Assembly (NCBI GenBank): GCA_934202005.1
Contig: CAKPXP010000006.1
Coordinates: forward strand, 35,123-99,122
Length of the DNA: 64,000 bases
Origin: an uncultured Selenomonas sp.
Lineage (GTDB): Bacteria > Bacillota > Negativicutes > Selenomonadales > Selenomonadaceae
Direction of reading: 5' to 3'
Of this stretch, positions 11,559 to 20,020 are shown piece after piece. The notes under the pieces are model-generated. The model had not been told where the DNA came from and did no database searches. It worked only from the letters and a program-made list of their open reading frames with translations. The position numbers and the translations under genes were made by a program. The first letter of the stretch is position 1. Every line of letters begins with the position of its first letter.

Positions 11559-11706
11559 CAGGCGGTAGGCACGCTTTCATAGGCACATCGCTCCTTTCCA
11601 GGGCTGTGCCTATTCCGTGCGTTATCGGAAGTCTCGATATCCGCTGGCTTCCATGGGGATTTCCGATAGGCGGACAGCAGGATGTTTTATCAGGGAGGTG
11701 AGCTTC

Positions 11707-12890
11707 TTGTCGTTACAGATTCAGAAGATTTACCAGGATACGGCGAAAACATATCAGATCCACAAGCTCACAGGCGACTCCGGGCTCACGCGGGAATGCT
11801 CGTGGGTGCAGCTCTGCGAAGACATCGACACGTTCAAGTTCCTGCGCGGCGGCGAGCTCGTCATCACGACGGGGCTCATGTGCGAGCGCCGGGAGGGGGG
11901 CTGCAGGCGTTCATCGAGCCGCTCGTGCGCTGCCGCGCGAGCGGCCTCATCCTCAACATCGGCAAGTATCTGACGTAGCAGGACATCTCTGACACCGTAC
12001 TCGAGTACTGCGGGCAGAAGGATTTCGCGCTCTTCACGATTCCCTGGCACATCCGCTTTGCAGACATCGTGCAGGACTACGGCAAGCGCCTGCTGCTCGC
12101 GCAGCAGAACCAGCTGAACTTCGAGATGCTCGTGCGCGGCGTCATCTCCTCGAGCTGCCAGAAAGATGACTATCTGCAGGCGCTGAGCGGCGGCATGTAT
12201 CCGCATACGGCGTTCCGGCTGAAGCTCTATGAACTGCGCCGGGAAAACATCCAGGAGAGCGAGAAGCAATCCATCGTCGCGAGCTGGAAACGCATGCTCA
12301 ACCATCTGCGCCGTCCGTATCTGCTCTTCTTCCAGCAGAATTATCTGCTGCTCATCATCTTCCACAAGAATCCGGAGGAGAGCTTCGCGGTCTCTGAGAA
12401 GCTGCTCGCGTCTCTGCCGAAGGAGGCTGCGCCGCAGTTCTGCGGCGAGAGTCAGATCCACATGGAGTACGCTGGACTCACGGAGGCCTACCAGCAGGCG
12501 GAGGCGGCGCTCGAGGTCGCGCGCCTCACGGAAAAGCCGGTCATGCAGTTCGACGACATCGGCGTCTACAGCGTCTTTTTCGCGCTCAAGGACATGCGCA
12601 CGCTGCGCAAGCTCTACGAGACACTGCTCGTGCCGCTCCTGCGCTACGATGAGCAGCACAACGCGCAGCTCGCGCCGACGCTGCGCTATTATCTCTTCCA
12701 CATGAACAGCCTGCAGGAGACGGCGCGCGCCATGTACGCGCACCGCAATACCGTGAGCTACCGCATCAACAAGATCAAGGAAATCACCGGCGCGGACTTC
12801 GACGATGCCGTCGTCTGCTTCGACTACATGCTCGCGTATTACGTTGGTGATTACTTCAAGATGAAAGACATTGTCGAGAAACAGGAATGA
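11707..12890 (+). pseudogene. PucR-family transcriptional regulator, broken by frameshift and stop
   Basis: The gene starts at TTG 11707, 6 bp after GGGAGGTG, and reads a PucR N-terminal domain (KLTGDSGLTREC, FLRGGELVITTGL). The frame is lost at a run of six G (11895-11900). The continuation in another frame (GLQAFIEPL) meets a TAG at 11976-11978, and then runs open to 12890, ending in a PucR C-terminal helix-turn-helix (YAHRNTVSYRINKIKEITG). Without the two lesions it would encode about 394 residues. Such regulators usually control purine or amino-acid catabolic genes. A sequencing error could explain the G-run but not the separate stop codon. A truncated product from an internal start near 12069 is possible. 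Confidence 0.85.
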
Positions 12891-12925
12891 CGCTGCTTGC
12901 TGATAGTGGCGCTGCTGAATGACAG

Positions 12926-12947
12926 AAGGGGCGGGAGCCTCTTTTTT
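12926..12947 (+). terminator. Terminator after the PucR pseudogene
   Basis: AAGGGGC (12926-12932) pairs with GCCTCTT (12937-12943) around a GGGA loop, followed by a T-run. Confidence 0.65.
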
Positions 12948-13085
12948 ATTTGTCGTCAACGGGAAGGATTTCCCTTTCCGCAGGGCGAACTATGCAAGTA
13001 GTTGCCTGAAAATGCCGGAAGTATCGGGCAGCGGGAAGATTGCCTGCTCGCCGGGGCAGGCGATTTGAGAAAGGAGCGCGTATTT

Positions 13086-13661
13086 ATGAAAAAGATTTGT
13101 CTGCTCGCCGCGCTGCTGCTTGCATTGTCCGCGCCCGCCGCGCAGGCGGCGCAGGGCGGCAGCGTGACGGGAACGACACATACGAAAGGTACGGAGCGCG
13201 CGATGCAGATCCGCTCTGACGAGATGCTCTCGACGGGAACGGTGAGCTGGGACGTCGCGGCCCCGAAGAACAAGAAGCCGCAGCAGCGGGCGGATATCTG
13301 GCTCATCCGCGAGGACTTTGCTTTCTCCAAGCTTTCTGATGAGGCAATCGACGCGCTCTACGAACGGCAGGAGATTCCCGCGGGCGCGCCCATCTACCGC
13401 ACGCACTCCGACGCGAAGGGCGCGTATAGGTTCGAGGAGATACCGCCCGGCCGTTACTATCTCATGACGCTTGATCCTTTCGGCAAGCCGTTCGATGAGG
13501 GCGCGGCGGAATGCGCGGCGAGAGAGGAACTTTTCGCCCGTCTGCCGCGCCTCGATGAGTTCGAGTTTCGCCTCGTCGGCATCCGCAATTGTCTCGTGCA
13601 GAAAATCGAGGTTCGGGCGGGGCAGGAGACGCATATCAGGCTCGCGGCGGTGCGGTTCTGA
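13086..13661 (+). CDS. Exported protein with carboxypeptidase-regulatory-like fold
   Basis: This 191-residue protein has a clear signal peptide (MKKICLLAALLLALSAPAAQA). The central part matches the pattern of CarboxypepD_reg-like beta-sandwich domains: a short edge strand, then THSDAKGAYRFEEIPPGRYYLM. ATG 13086 follows AAGGAG with good spacing; upstream in-frame codons have no signal peptide. It probably acts in the periplasm as a binding or structural domain, but I cannot assign a partner. It is monocistronic, between a terminator and the amt promoter region. Confidence 0.7.
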   Translation: MKKICLLAALLLALSAPAAQAAQGGSVTGTTHTKGTERAMQIRSDEMLSTGTVSWDVAAPKNKKPQQRADIWLIREDFAFSKLSDEAIDALYERQEIPAGAPIYRTHSDAKGAYRFEEIPPGRYYLMTLDPFGKPFDEGAAECAAREELFARLPRLDEFEFRLVGIRNCLVQKIEVRAGQETHIRLAAVRF

Positions 13662-13754
13662 TTCATTTTAGAAGGAAAAGGGAAGATAGCTTCGCACCCT
13701 GGACGCACGTGTTTGCCGCATTGCTTTCTCTATCGTGATATGCTTCAGGATATC

Positions 13755-13770
13755 TGTATACTTGTATACA
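13755..13770. promoter_or_regulatory. 16-bp palindrome, possible operator upstream of amt promoter
   Basis: TGTATAC and GTATACA flank TT (13755-13770), 13 bp upstream of the -35 box. The form resembles GntR-type operators with a GTATAC core. No cognate regulator is visible in the window. Confidence 0.4.
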
Positions 13771-13783
13771 TTTATCACTCGGC

Positions 13784-13812
13784 TTGACACGCGTCGTTTT
13801 GTGCAATATAAT
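13784..13812 (+). promoter_or_regulatory. Consensus housekeeping promoter for amt-glnB leader
   Basis: TTGACA (13784-13789), a 17-bp spacer and TATAAT (13807-13812) match the sigma-A consensus exactly. Transcription should start near 13819, giving a leader of about 280 nt before the amt start codon. Confidence 0.9.
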
Positions 13813-13830
13813 GACCCCATCAGCAAGAGA

Positions 13831-13879
13831 CAGGCAATGGAGCCTGCGCAGTCATGGTACCAGACTGCGCAGGCTTTTT
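13831..13879 (+). promoter_or_regulatory. Leader attenuator A: AANGG hexaloop hairpin overlapping a terminator
   Basis: CAGGC (13831-13835), loop AATGGA (13836-13841) and GCCTG (13842-13846) form a small hairpin. The terminator arm AGCCTGCGCAGTC (13841-13853) re-uses the 3' side of that hairpin and pairs with GACTGCGCAGGCT (13863-13875), followed by a T-run. The two structures are mutually exclusive. A six-base loop with A at position 1 and G at position 4 is the recognition feature of ANTAR-domain antiterminators. Binding here is inferred. Confidence 0.6.
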
Positions 13880-13912
13880 CTGTTTTTGCTGATAGACATC
13901 ATCTGTCATAGC

Positions 13913-13984
13913 GGGACAACGGCGTCCCACCTTGGAAGGCGGCTTACTCTCACAGGCTGTTTTTCTTGGTGGACGCCATTTTTA
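13913..13984 (+). promoter_or_regulatory. Leader attenuator B: second AANGG hexaloop and terminator
   Basis: GGGAC (13913-13917), loop AACGGC (13918-13923) and GTCCC (13924-13928) form the hairpin. The terminator uses GGCGTCCCACC (13921-13931, one bulged C) paired with GGTGGACGCC (13968-13977), then ATTTTTATTT. The architecture matches attenuator A. A further hairpin without a T-run (CAGCGG 13990-13995 with CCGCTG 14002-14007) follows. The rest of the stretch to 14099 holds a T-rich segment and the AAAGGA ribosome site. Confidence 0.6.
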
Positions 13985-14099
13985 TTTGTCAGCGGCTCTG
14001 ACCGCTGGCCCTTCTCAGTAGTCGTACACGGGAAGGGATTTGATTGCCCCGCTCCCCGAATTTATTTTTTCAATATAATGTACGAAAGGACTGATTTTT

Positions 14100-15413
14100 A
14101 TGATTGACACGGGCGATACTGCCTGGGTCCTCATCAGCGCGGCCCTGGTTTTCCTCATGACACCTGGTCTTGGCTTCTTTTACGGTGGCATGGTGCGGAG
14201 CAAGAACGTGCTCACGACCATCATGCAGAGTTTCTTCATCGTCGCGATGATTTCCGTCGAGTGGCTGATCCTCGGTTATACGATGACGTTCGGTGCGGAC
14301 GTCGGCGGCTTCATCGGCAGCCTTGAGAAGTTCGGCCTCGCGAACGTCGGCATGAACGTTCTCGAGAACGGCACGATTCCCGAGCTCGCGTTCGTCGCGT
14401 TCCAGTGCATGTTCGCCGTCATCACGCCGGCGCTCATCACGGGTGCGTTCGCGGAGCGCATGAAGTTCCGCGCGTTCACGCTCTTCATCCTGCTCTGGGC
14501 CATCTTCATCTACAACCCGATGGCGCACTGGGTCTGGGGCGGCGGCTTCCTCGCGCAGCTCGGCGCGCTCGACTTTGCGGGCGGCCTCGTCATCCACATC
14601 CTCTCCGGTGTCTCCGGTCTCACGCTCTGCATCCTGCTCGGCAAGCGCCGCGGCTACGGCCGGACGGCAATGCTCCCGCACAATCTGCCGATGACGGTGC
14701 TCGGCGCGGCGCTCCTCTGGTTCGGCTGGTTCGGCTTCAATGCCGGCTCGGCGCTCGGCGCGAACGCACTCGCGGCGAACGCGTTCATCGCGTCGCAGGG
14801 CGCGGCGGCCGCCGCGACAGTCAGCTGGGTGCTCCTCGAGTGGGTGCGCAGCGGCAAGCCGACAGTGCTCGGCGCGGCGTCCGGCTGCATCGCCGGTCTC
14901 GTCGCCATCACGCCGGCCGCTGGCTTCGTCGCGCCGATGCCCGCCATCTTCATCGGTTTCGTCGGCGGCGCTGTCTGCTATGGCGCTGTTGCGGTGCTCA
15001 AGGAGAAGATGGGCTACGATGATTCGCTCGACGCATTCGGCGTGCACGGCCTCGGCGGCACCTGGGGGTCTATCGCGACGGGTCTCTTTGCGACGACGTC
15101 CGTCAATCCGGCTGGCGCGGACGGACTTTTCTACGGTGATGCGCACCTCCTGATGGCGCAGGTCATCTCGACGGTCGTCGCTTATGCGCTCGCCATCGTC
15201 GGCAGTTTCCTCCTTTACAAAATCGTCAATGCCATCACGCCGATGCGTGCGGATGAGGCGGAGGAGACGGCAGGCCTCGATATCGTTGAACATGGCGAGC
15301 ATGGTTACACGGGCGAGACGTTCTCGGCCAGCCCGATGCTGAGTTCCTTCCTCGGCGAATCTGCCGATGCCGCATCGTTCTCCAGCACGATGCTGGAAAA
15401 TCCGGGAAAGTGA
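14100..15413 (+). CDS. amt: Ammonium transporter Amt
   Basis: This 437-residue polytopic protein conducts ammonium across the cytoplasmic membrane. It has about eleven hydrophobic helices and the family signatures, including both pore histidines: GGLVIHILSGVSG and FGVHGLGGTWG. The tail after helix 11 (from about residue 375) is extended and rich in Ser, Ala and Glu. AAAGGA precedes the ATG by 9 bp. It is co-transcribed with the PII gene 10 bp downstream, the usual pairing in which GlnK plugs the transporter when nitrogen is plentiful. Expression is likely controlled by the leader attenuators at 13831-13984. Confidence 0.96.
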   Translation: MIDTGDTAWVLISAALVFLMTPGLGFFYGGMVRSKNVLTTIMQSFFIVAMISVEWLILGYTMTFGADVGGFIGSLEKFGLANVGMNVLENGTIPELAFVAFQCMFAVITPALITGAFAERMKFRAFTLFILLWAIFIYNPMAHWVWGGGFLAQLGALDFAGGLVIHILSGVSGLTLCILLGKRRGYGRTAMLPHNLPMTVLGAALLWFGWFGFNAGSALGANALAANAFIASQGAAAAATVSWVLLEWVRSGKPTVLGAASGCIAGLVAITPAAGFVAPMPAIFIGFVGGAVCYGAVAVLKEKMGYDDSLDAFGVHGLGGTWGSIATGLFATTSVNPAGADGLFYGDAHLLMAQVISTVVAYALAIVGSFLLYKIVNAITPMRADEAEETAGLDIVEHGEHGYTGETFSASPMLSSFLGESADAASFSSTMLENPGK

Positions 15414-15423
15414 GGCGTCTGAG

Positions 15424-15780
15424 ATGAAAATTACGAAAGTCGAAATCATCACGCGCACGAGCAAGCTCGAGGATCTCAAGGAGGCCCTTAACAAGATCGG
15501 CGTGCTCGGTATGACAGTCAGCCAGGTCTATGGCTGCGGCCTGCAGAAGGGGCACAAGGAGATCTACCGCGGGCAGGAGTACGAGGTCAACCTCGTGCCG
15601 AAGATCAAGGTGGAGACAGTCATCTGCGAGATTCCCGTCGAGCGCGTGCTCGAAGTCGCAGAAAAAGTTCTCAAGACCGGCAAGGTCGGCGACGGCAAGA
15701 TCTTCGTCTATGAGCTCAGCGATGCGGTCCGCATCCGTACGGGCGACCGCGGTGAGGATGCCATCAAGGACGAGAAATAG
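15424..15780 (+). CDS. glnB: Nitrogen regulatory protein PII
   Basis: The 118-residue PII protein senses ATP/ADP and 2-oxoglutarate and regulates ammonium uptake. The T-loop is typical: GLQKGHKEIYRGQEY carries the Tyr that is uridylylated in Proteobacteria, followed by VNLVPKIKVE. The B-loop and C-loop segments (KTGKVGDGKIFV and VRIRTGDRGEDAI) are also present. ATG 15424 is 10 bp after the amt stop. The linkage identifies it as the GlnK-type partner of Amt. A strong terminator follows at 15856-15898. Confidence 0.96.
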   Translation: MKITKVEIITRTSKLEDLKEALNKIGVLGMTVSQVYGCGLQKGHKEIYRGQEYEVNLVPKIKVETVICEIPVERVLEVAEKVLKTGKVGDGKIFVYELSDAVRIRTGDRGEDAIKDEK

Positions 15781-15855
15781 AGAGGTCAGGCGATGCGCTG
15801 AGGAGATAGGTTTTCCTCGGCGCGCCGTCAGGTGGCATCGCATGTTCACGGAAGG

Positions 15856-15898
15856 CGCAGCTTTCCTGCAAGAGACGCAGGGAAGCTGCGTCTTTTTT
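15856..15898 (+). terminator. Terminator of the amt-glnB operon
   Basis: CGCAGCTTTCCTGC (15856-15869) pairs with GCAGGGAAGCTGCG (15877-15890, one G-U), followed by a run ending in six T. Confidence 0.85.
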
Positions 15899-15988
15899 AT
15901 TGCCGAGGCAGGGGGATGCATCAGTGGTTTCTTATGCGCCCGATTTTGTGCGGCAGGGCGGGAAAGAGACCGGCGAGAAAAACTCTGG

Positions 15989-16019
15989 GCACAAAGTATT
16001 GAGATTGTGCTTTTTTTTT
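15989..16019 (+). terminator. Second terminator-like hairpin with nine T
   Basis: GCACAA (15989-15994) pairs with TTGTGC (16005-16010), followed by nine T. The segment overlaps a possible weak promoter (TTGAGA 15999-16004, 17 bp, TATCCT 16022-16027) reading toward the structured repeat. Bases 15899-15988 hold nothing I recognise. Confidence 0.5.
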
Positions 16020-16043
16020 GCTATCCTGTATAGGGAAAAGAAT

Positions 16044-16228
16044 TTAAGGAAGCACTGATTAAATGAGGTGCTCCAGATTTGCGTGGATGCGCTGTATCTC
16101 TCTAGGAGACAAACCGGAAGCGTAGCGGCAAAACGCTCCATCGCGTTTTGTGCTGAGGATTTGTCGATGACGAGAGGACAGTGCAGACGTGCGAAGACGG
16201 AGTGCTGAATGAATCAGTGATTTCTTAA
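16044..16228. repeat. Structured dispersed repeat, copy 1 (MITE-like)
   Basis: This 185-bp element is shared with 24405-24570. Its ends are inverted repeats: TTAAGGAAGCACTGATT at 16044-16060 and its near-complement at 16212-16228 (2 mismatches of 17). Inside are nested paired arms, including GCGCTGT with ACAGTGC, GACAAA with TTTGTC, and a central hairpin CAAAACGC/GCGTTTTG. It has no open reading frame or transposase, so it looks like a non-autonomous mobile element or a structured RNA domain. Confidence 0.75.
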
Positions 16229-16246
16229 GGGGAAAAGCAGGGATTT

Positions 16247-16275
16247 TTTACGCTTTTATCGAATATATCTATAAA
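16247..16275 (+). promoter_or_regulatory. Probable promoter of the receiver-CheX/CheX/MCP cluster
   Basis: TTTACG (16247-16252), 17 bp, TATAAA (16270-16275). The leader to 16369 includes a GCCGC/GCGGC hairpin but no obvious riboswitch. Confidence 0.5.
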
Positions 16276-16369
16276 CGCATCATATTGCAGGGATCGGAGA
16301 TGACTGCCGCCTGTAAGCGGCACATTTCCCTCCACTTGGGGATAGCAGGGAAAAAGCAGGTGAGCATTT

Positions 16370-17233
16370 ATGGAAAAGGTCAGGATTATGATCGTCGATG
16401 ACTCGCGCGTGAGCCGTACGATGTTGGCCAATGAACTCAATCGGACAAATTTCGAGGTCGTCGCGCAGGCAAAGGATGCCGCGGAGGCCGTATCGCTCTA
16501 CGAGAAGACGCATCCAGCGCTCGTGACGATGGATATGAATCTTCCCGATGCAGATGGCATCGAGTGCAGCCGCAGGATTTACGATATCGATCCCGCGGCG
16601 AAAATCGTCATGATCTCCGCGATGAAGGATGCGAGTCTCATCACGCGTGGCAGGGAGGTCGGCATCAGTGCTTTCCTGCAGAAGCCGGTGAGCACGAACG
16701 AACTCATCGATACGCTCATGACGCTCTGCCAGACGGAGGTCGGCAAGGTGGCCGTGCTGCGTGAGTCGTATGCGAAAGCGTTCGTGCGGGCGCTTTCGCA
16801 GGGCGTCTTCAGCATTGCGGGCCTGCACAGCGAGGTGGATCTCGAGCTCGATAACCGCCGTTTCATCGATGTGAGCGGCGTGGCGGTCATCATCGGCCTT
16901 ACGGGATATCCGCAGGGGCGGGCGATTTTCTACATGGACAAGGAGACGCAGCGCAAGTTCTCCGCCATCATGCTTGGCAAGGAGAGCGTGGAGGACGTGA
17001 CGGAGGACGAGGCCGCTGAGGCGGTCGAGGAGGCTGCGAACATCATCGTTGGGCGCGGCATCTCGAACATCAACAATATCTTCAAGGACAAGGAGATGCG
17101 CATTACGCCGCCGGGAACGATCAGCGGCAGGAATATCCGCATTGCGAGTCCCAAGCTCACGACGTTCCGCATCGAGGCGGTGACGCCGGCGGGGAATATC
17201 TATATGAACATCGGTTTTGCAGAGGGAGAATGA
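16370..17233 (+). CDS. Response regulator: receiver domain fused to CheX-like phosphatase domain
   Basis: The 287-residue protein has an N-terminal receiver (residues 1-120) with the DD pair at 10-11, phospho-acceptor Asp55 in VTMDMNLPDADG and Lys105 in FLQKPV. The C-terminal half (about 140-287) is a CheC/CheX-type domain with GLTGYPQGRAIFYMD and the E-x-x-N motif (EEAANIIVGRG) of CheY-phosphate phosphatases. The arrangement suggests a response regulator that dephosphorylates itself or a partner. AGGTG precedes the ATG. A separate CheX-like gene starts 7 bp downstream and a chemoreceptor follows, but no CheA or CheW is seen. Confidence 0.88.
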   Translation: MEKVRIMIVDDSRVSRTMLANELNRTNFEVVAQAKDAAEAVSLYEKTHPALVTMDMNLPDADGIECSRRIYDIDPAAKIVMISAMKDASLITRGREVGISAFLQKPVSTNELIDTLMTLCQTEVGKVAVLRESYAKAFVRALSQGVFSIAGLHSEVDLELDNRRFIDVSGVAVIIGLTGYPQGRAIFYMDKETQRKFSAIMLGKESVEDVTEDEAAEAVEEAANIIVGRGISNINNIFKDKEMRITPPGTISGRNIRIASPKLTTFRIEAVTPAGNIYMNIGFAEGE

Positions 17234-17240
17234 ACAATAT

Positions 17241-17705
17241 ATGGATGCAAAGTTAGTGAATCCTTTCGTGAGCGCTGTGGAGTCGGTGCTGCCGCAGATG
17301 GGATTCCCTGCGCCGAAACGCACATCGCTGAGCCTCCGGCAAAAGAATGTGACGGGGCTTGGCGTTTCGGTCATCGTCGGTTTCACAAAGCAGTTGCGCG
17401 GCAATGTCGTCTACAATATGGACGAGGAGACCGCGAAGTATATCGCTTCGACGATGATGATGGGGATGCCCGTCGCGGAGTTTGACGCGATGGCGCAGAG
17501 CGCGATTTCTGAGATGAGCAATATGCTCACGGCGACGGCGGCGACAAATCTTGCCGGCATGGAGCTCGAGGTCGATATCTCGACGCCGAGCCTTTCCATC
17601 GGCGAGGGGTTCCAGCTCAAGATCAGCGATGGGCCGTATCTCACGGTGGCCATGGATGTGGCGAGCCATCTGCTCGAGCTAGACATCGCTGTGGAGCAGA
17701 AGTAG
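17241..17705 (+). CDS. cheX: Chemotaxis protein CheX-like phosphatase
   Basis: This 154-residue single-domain protein resembles CheX: GVSVIVGFTKQLRGNVVYNMD, then SEMSNMLTATAATNL containing the E-x-x-N active-site pattern. The family removes phosphate from CheY-type receivers and so resets chemotaxis signalling. ATG 17241 is 7 bp after the previous stop. A GGGAG about 11 bp upstream is the only ribosome site; an upstream in-frame TTG at 17217 lacks one. It probably works with the neighbouring receiver-CheX protein. Confidence 0.85.
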   Translation: MDAKLVNPFVSAVESVLPQMGFPAPKRTSLSLRQKNVTGLGVSVIVGFTKQLRGNVVYNMDEETAKYIASTMMMGMPVAEFDAMAQSAISEMSNMLTATAATNLAGMELEVDISTPSLSIGEGFQLKISDGPYLTVAMDVASHLLELDIAVEQK

Positions 17706-17870
17706 AAAGTCCAAGGGAGTAGAGAAATGTGTCGGAGAAGTGCGGCTGGTGGCCTCTCTGAGGTTGCGCAGAGATGAGGCGCAGGCAGTGGTACGTCTCC
17801 CCAGTGGGTGAATGATTGAAAGAAAACAAGGCTTGGAGGTAAGCCTGGTACAAATGGAGGGAGATCATTC

Positions 17871-19886
17871 ATGCAGTTCAATAGTTTGAAGACGAAATTT
17901 CTTGTAGCGCTGCTGCCTTTGTTCATCGGCAGTTTCATCTTTTTTTTCGCCGTGAGCTACTACATGTCGAGTTCGGCGCTCAAGAGCGATGCGGATGATA
18001 TGGCGAAGCGGACAGGCCAGGTCGCGGCGTTGCAGATCGAGGAGAAGTTCCAGCGCAGCGTCATGACGGTCAAGGGGCTCGTGTACAATAAGGCCATCAT
18101 CCACGGCGATCGGACGCAGCGCGAGGCGGCTCTGGCCGCGATGAAGGAGAAGGAAGGCGGGGACTTCGCCATGTTAGCCTTCTCCGATGTCGACGGCCAT
18201 GCCTTTAGCGACAAGGGCGTCGATATGGATCGCACGACGCGCGGATACATCAAGCAGGTGCGCGAGACGAAGCAGCCCTGCATCACGGGGCCTTCCGTCT
18301 CGGGCACGAGCGGCAAGCTCATCACGATCATCGCTTATCCGGTGCTCGATGAGCAAGAGCAGCTCGTCGGCATCGTCTACGGCACGATCGAGCTCGACTC
18401 GATCAACTCGCTCGTCGGCGATATCAAGTTCTTCGATACGGGTCGCGTCTATGTGGCCGATGAGGAAGGTCTGACGGTCGCCTACGCGCAGCAGCCGGAG
18501 GACATCGGCAAGATGGATCTCACGCAGACGGAGACGAACGGCAAGACCATCGACCAGAAGCTCGTCGACGGTTTCAAAGAGGCGGCGAGCTCGAAGCAGC
18601 AGGTTGTCACGCAGTATAGAACTTCCAAGGGCGTGGACTCGCTCGCCGTCATGACGCCGGTTGATCTCGGCTACCGTCACTGGGTGGCTGTGGCCGTGGC
18701 GCCGCTCAGCGAGGTGGAGGCGTCCGCGAACTCGCTCATGAAGACGATGCTGGGCCTCGTGCTGCTCATGCTCATCATTGTGTCGGCTGTCATCGTCTAC
18801 ATCTCGGAGAAGCTCAGCAAGCCGGTGCGCACGCTGCGCGATGAGTGCGAGCTCATCAACAGCGGCGATCTCACGAAACGCCCGCTCTGCCTTGAGGCGA
18901 ATGATGAGCTCGGCGCACTCGCGCATGGGTTCTCCGATATGCGCCATACAATGCGCGATCTCATCACGAGCATCACGAAGAACGCGGAGCGTGTCTCCGC
19001 CTCGTCGGAGGAACTCACGGCAGCGGCCCAACAAACGGCGGAGGCCTCGACGAGTGTTGCGACGAGCGTCGTCGACATCGCCGAGGGCATCGGCAAGCAG
19101 TCGGAGTCCATCACGACGACGGCAGCGACGGTCAAGGAGATCTCGGAGCAGACGGAGAACGTGGCAAACAACGCTTCGGCCATCGCCATTGTCACGGAGC
19201 AGACCGTAGAGGCCGTCAAGCATGGGCAGGCGGCCATCCAGGACATCGTCACGGCGATGGGCGATATCAATGACGGCACGGGGACGGTGCAAAACACCAT
19301 CGCGAAACTCGCGAAGCAGTCGGATGAGATCAGCAAGATCGTCGATGTCATCACGGGCATCGCGGAGCAGACGAATCTGCTCGCGCTCAACGCGGCCATC
19401 GAGGCGGCGCGTGCGGGCGAGGCGGGACGCGGCTTCGCCGTCGTTGCCGATGAGGTGCGCAAGCTCGCGGAGGAGTCCGGCGCGTCGGCGACGAAGATCG
19501 CCGAGCTCGTCGCGAAGATCCAGACGGATATGAAGGAAGCCGTCGAGGCCAGCGCGCAGAGCAGCCAGAGTGTCGAAGGGTCGCGTCAGTCTGTGAAGGA
19601 AGCGGATGAGATCTTCACCTCCATCCAGCTGCAGATCGAGGCGCTTGCGGGCGGTATCCAGGATGTCTCCAACAGCATCCAGACCATCTCGGAAGGCACG
19701 AAGTCGATGACAGGAGAGATGGAGAGCATCGCGAGCGTCAGCCACGAGAACGCCTCGCGCACGCAGAGCGTCTCAGCGACGACGGAGGAGCAGTCGGCAT
19801 CGAGCGAGGAGATCGCCGCGTCGACGCGCAACCTCTCGCAGCTCGCGGAGGATCTTCAGGGCGAGGTGCATAAGTTCAAGGTATGA
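17871..19886 (+). CDS. Methyl-accepting chemotaxis protein with Cache sensor domain
   Basis: The 671-residue receptor has a membrane helix at about 11-32, an extracytoplasmic Cache-type sensing domain (about 35-290), a second membrane helix (about 291-313), HAMP (about 315-367) and a long cytoplasmic signalling coiled coil. The conserved hairpin tip is intact ([20 protein letters not shown], then [18 protein letters not shown]). No C-terminal CheR-tethering pentapeptide is seen; it ends [18 protein letters not shown] precedes the ATG. The upstream gap (17706-17870) has a small AGGCTT/AAGCCT hairpin. The ligand cannot be predicted from sequence alone. Confidence 0.94.
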   Translation: MQFNSLKTKFLVALLPLFIGSFIFFFAVSYYMSSSALKSDADDMAKRTGQVAALQIEEKFQRSVMTVKGLVYNKAIIHGDRTQREAALAAMKEKEGGDFAMLAFSDVDGHAFSDKGVDMDRTTRGYIKQVRETKQPCITGPSVSGTSGKLITIIAYPVLDEQEQLVGIVYGTIELDSINSLVGDIKFFDTGRVYVADEEGLTVAYAQQPEDIGKMDLTQTETNGKTIDQKLVDGFKEAASSKQQVVTQYRTSKGVDSLAVMTPVDLGYRHWVAVAVAPLSEVEASANSLMKTMLGLVLLMLIIVSAVIVYISEKLSKPVRTLRDECELINSGDLTKRPLCLEANDELGALAHGFSDMRHTMRDLITSITKNAERVSASSEELTAAAQQTAEASTSVATSVVDIAEGIGKQSESITTTAATVKEISEQTENVANNASAIAIVTEQTVEAVKHGQAAIQDIVTAMGDINDGTGTVQNTIAKLAKQSDEISKIVDVITGIAEQTNLLALNAAIEAARAGEAGRGFAVVADEVRKLAEESGASATKIAELVAKIQTDMKEAVEASAQSSQSVEGSRQSVKEADEIFTSIQLQIEALAGGIQDVSNSIQTISEGTKSMTGEMESIASVSHENASRTQSVSATTEEQSASSEEIAASTRNLSQLAEDLQGEVHKFKV

Positions 19887-19912
19887 TGGGAAACCCGTCC
19901 AGAGAAAGAGGG

Positions 19913-19940
19913 GGCTGCCGCGCAAGCGGCAGTCTTTTTT
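19913..19940 (+). terminator. Terminator after the chemoreceptor
   Basis: GGCTGCCGC (19913-19921) pairs with GCGGCAGTC (19926-19934) around GCAA, then six T. Confidence 0.85.
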
Positions 19941-19958
19941 GTTGCAACTAAAAAAATG

Positions 19959-19987
19959 TTGGCAAGCCAACTTCCTTACGTTATAAT
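19959..19987 (+). promoter_or_regulatory. Promoter of the DUF1934-argS-rpoE operon
   Basis: TTGGCA (19959-19964), 17-bp spacer, TATAAT (19982-19987). The DUF1934 start lies 34 bp downstream with an AGGAGGTGG ribosome site. Confidence 0.8.
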
Positions 19988-20020
19988 ATCAGTTAGTGTA
20001 TTTTTGCAGGAGGTGGTTTC

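Noticed and set aside
14034-14047. Possible -24/-12 (sigma-54) promoter before amt
   Set aside because: The GG and GC elements are 9 bp or less apart in place of 10 and the flanks do not match. A perfect sigma-A promoter lies upstream.
13784-14107. A 107-codon open frame over the amt leader
   Set aside because: It starts inside the promoter, runs through terminator hairpins and has no ribosome site or recognisable domain.
17706-17870. Cyclic-di-GMP riboswitch upstream of the chemoreceptor
   Set aside because: The gap contains a single small hairpin (AGGCTT/AAGCCT) and lacks the GEMM core.
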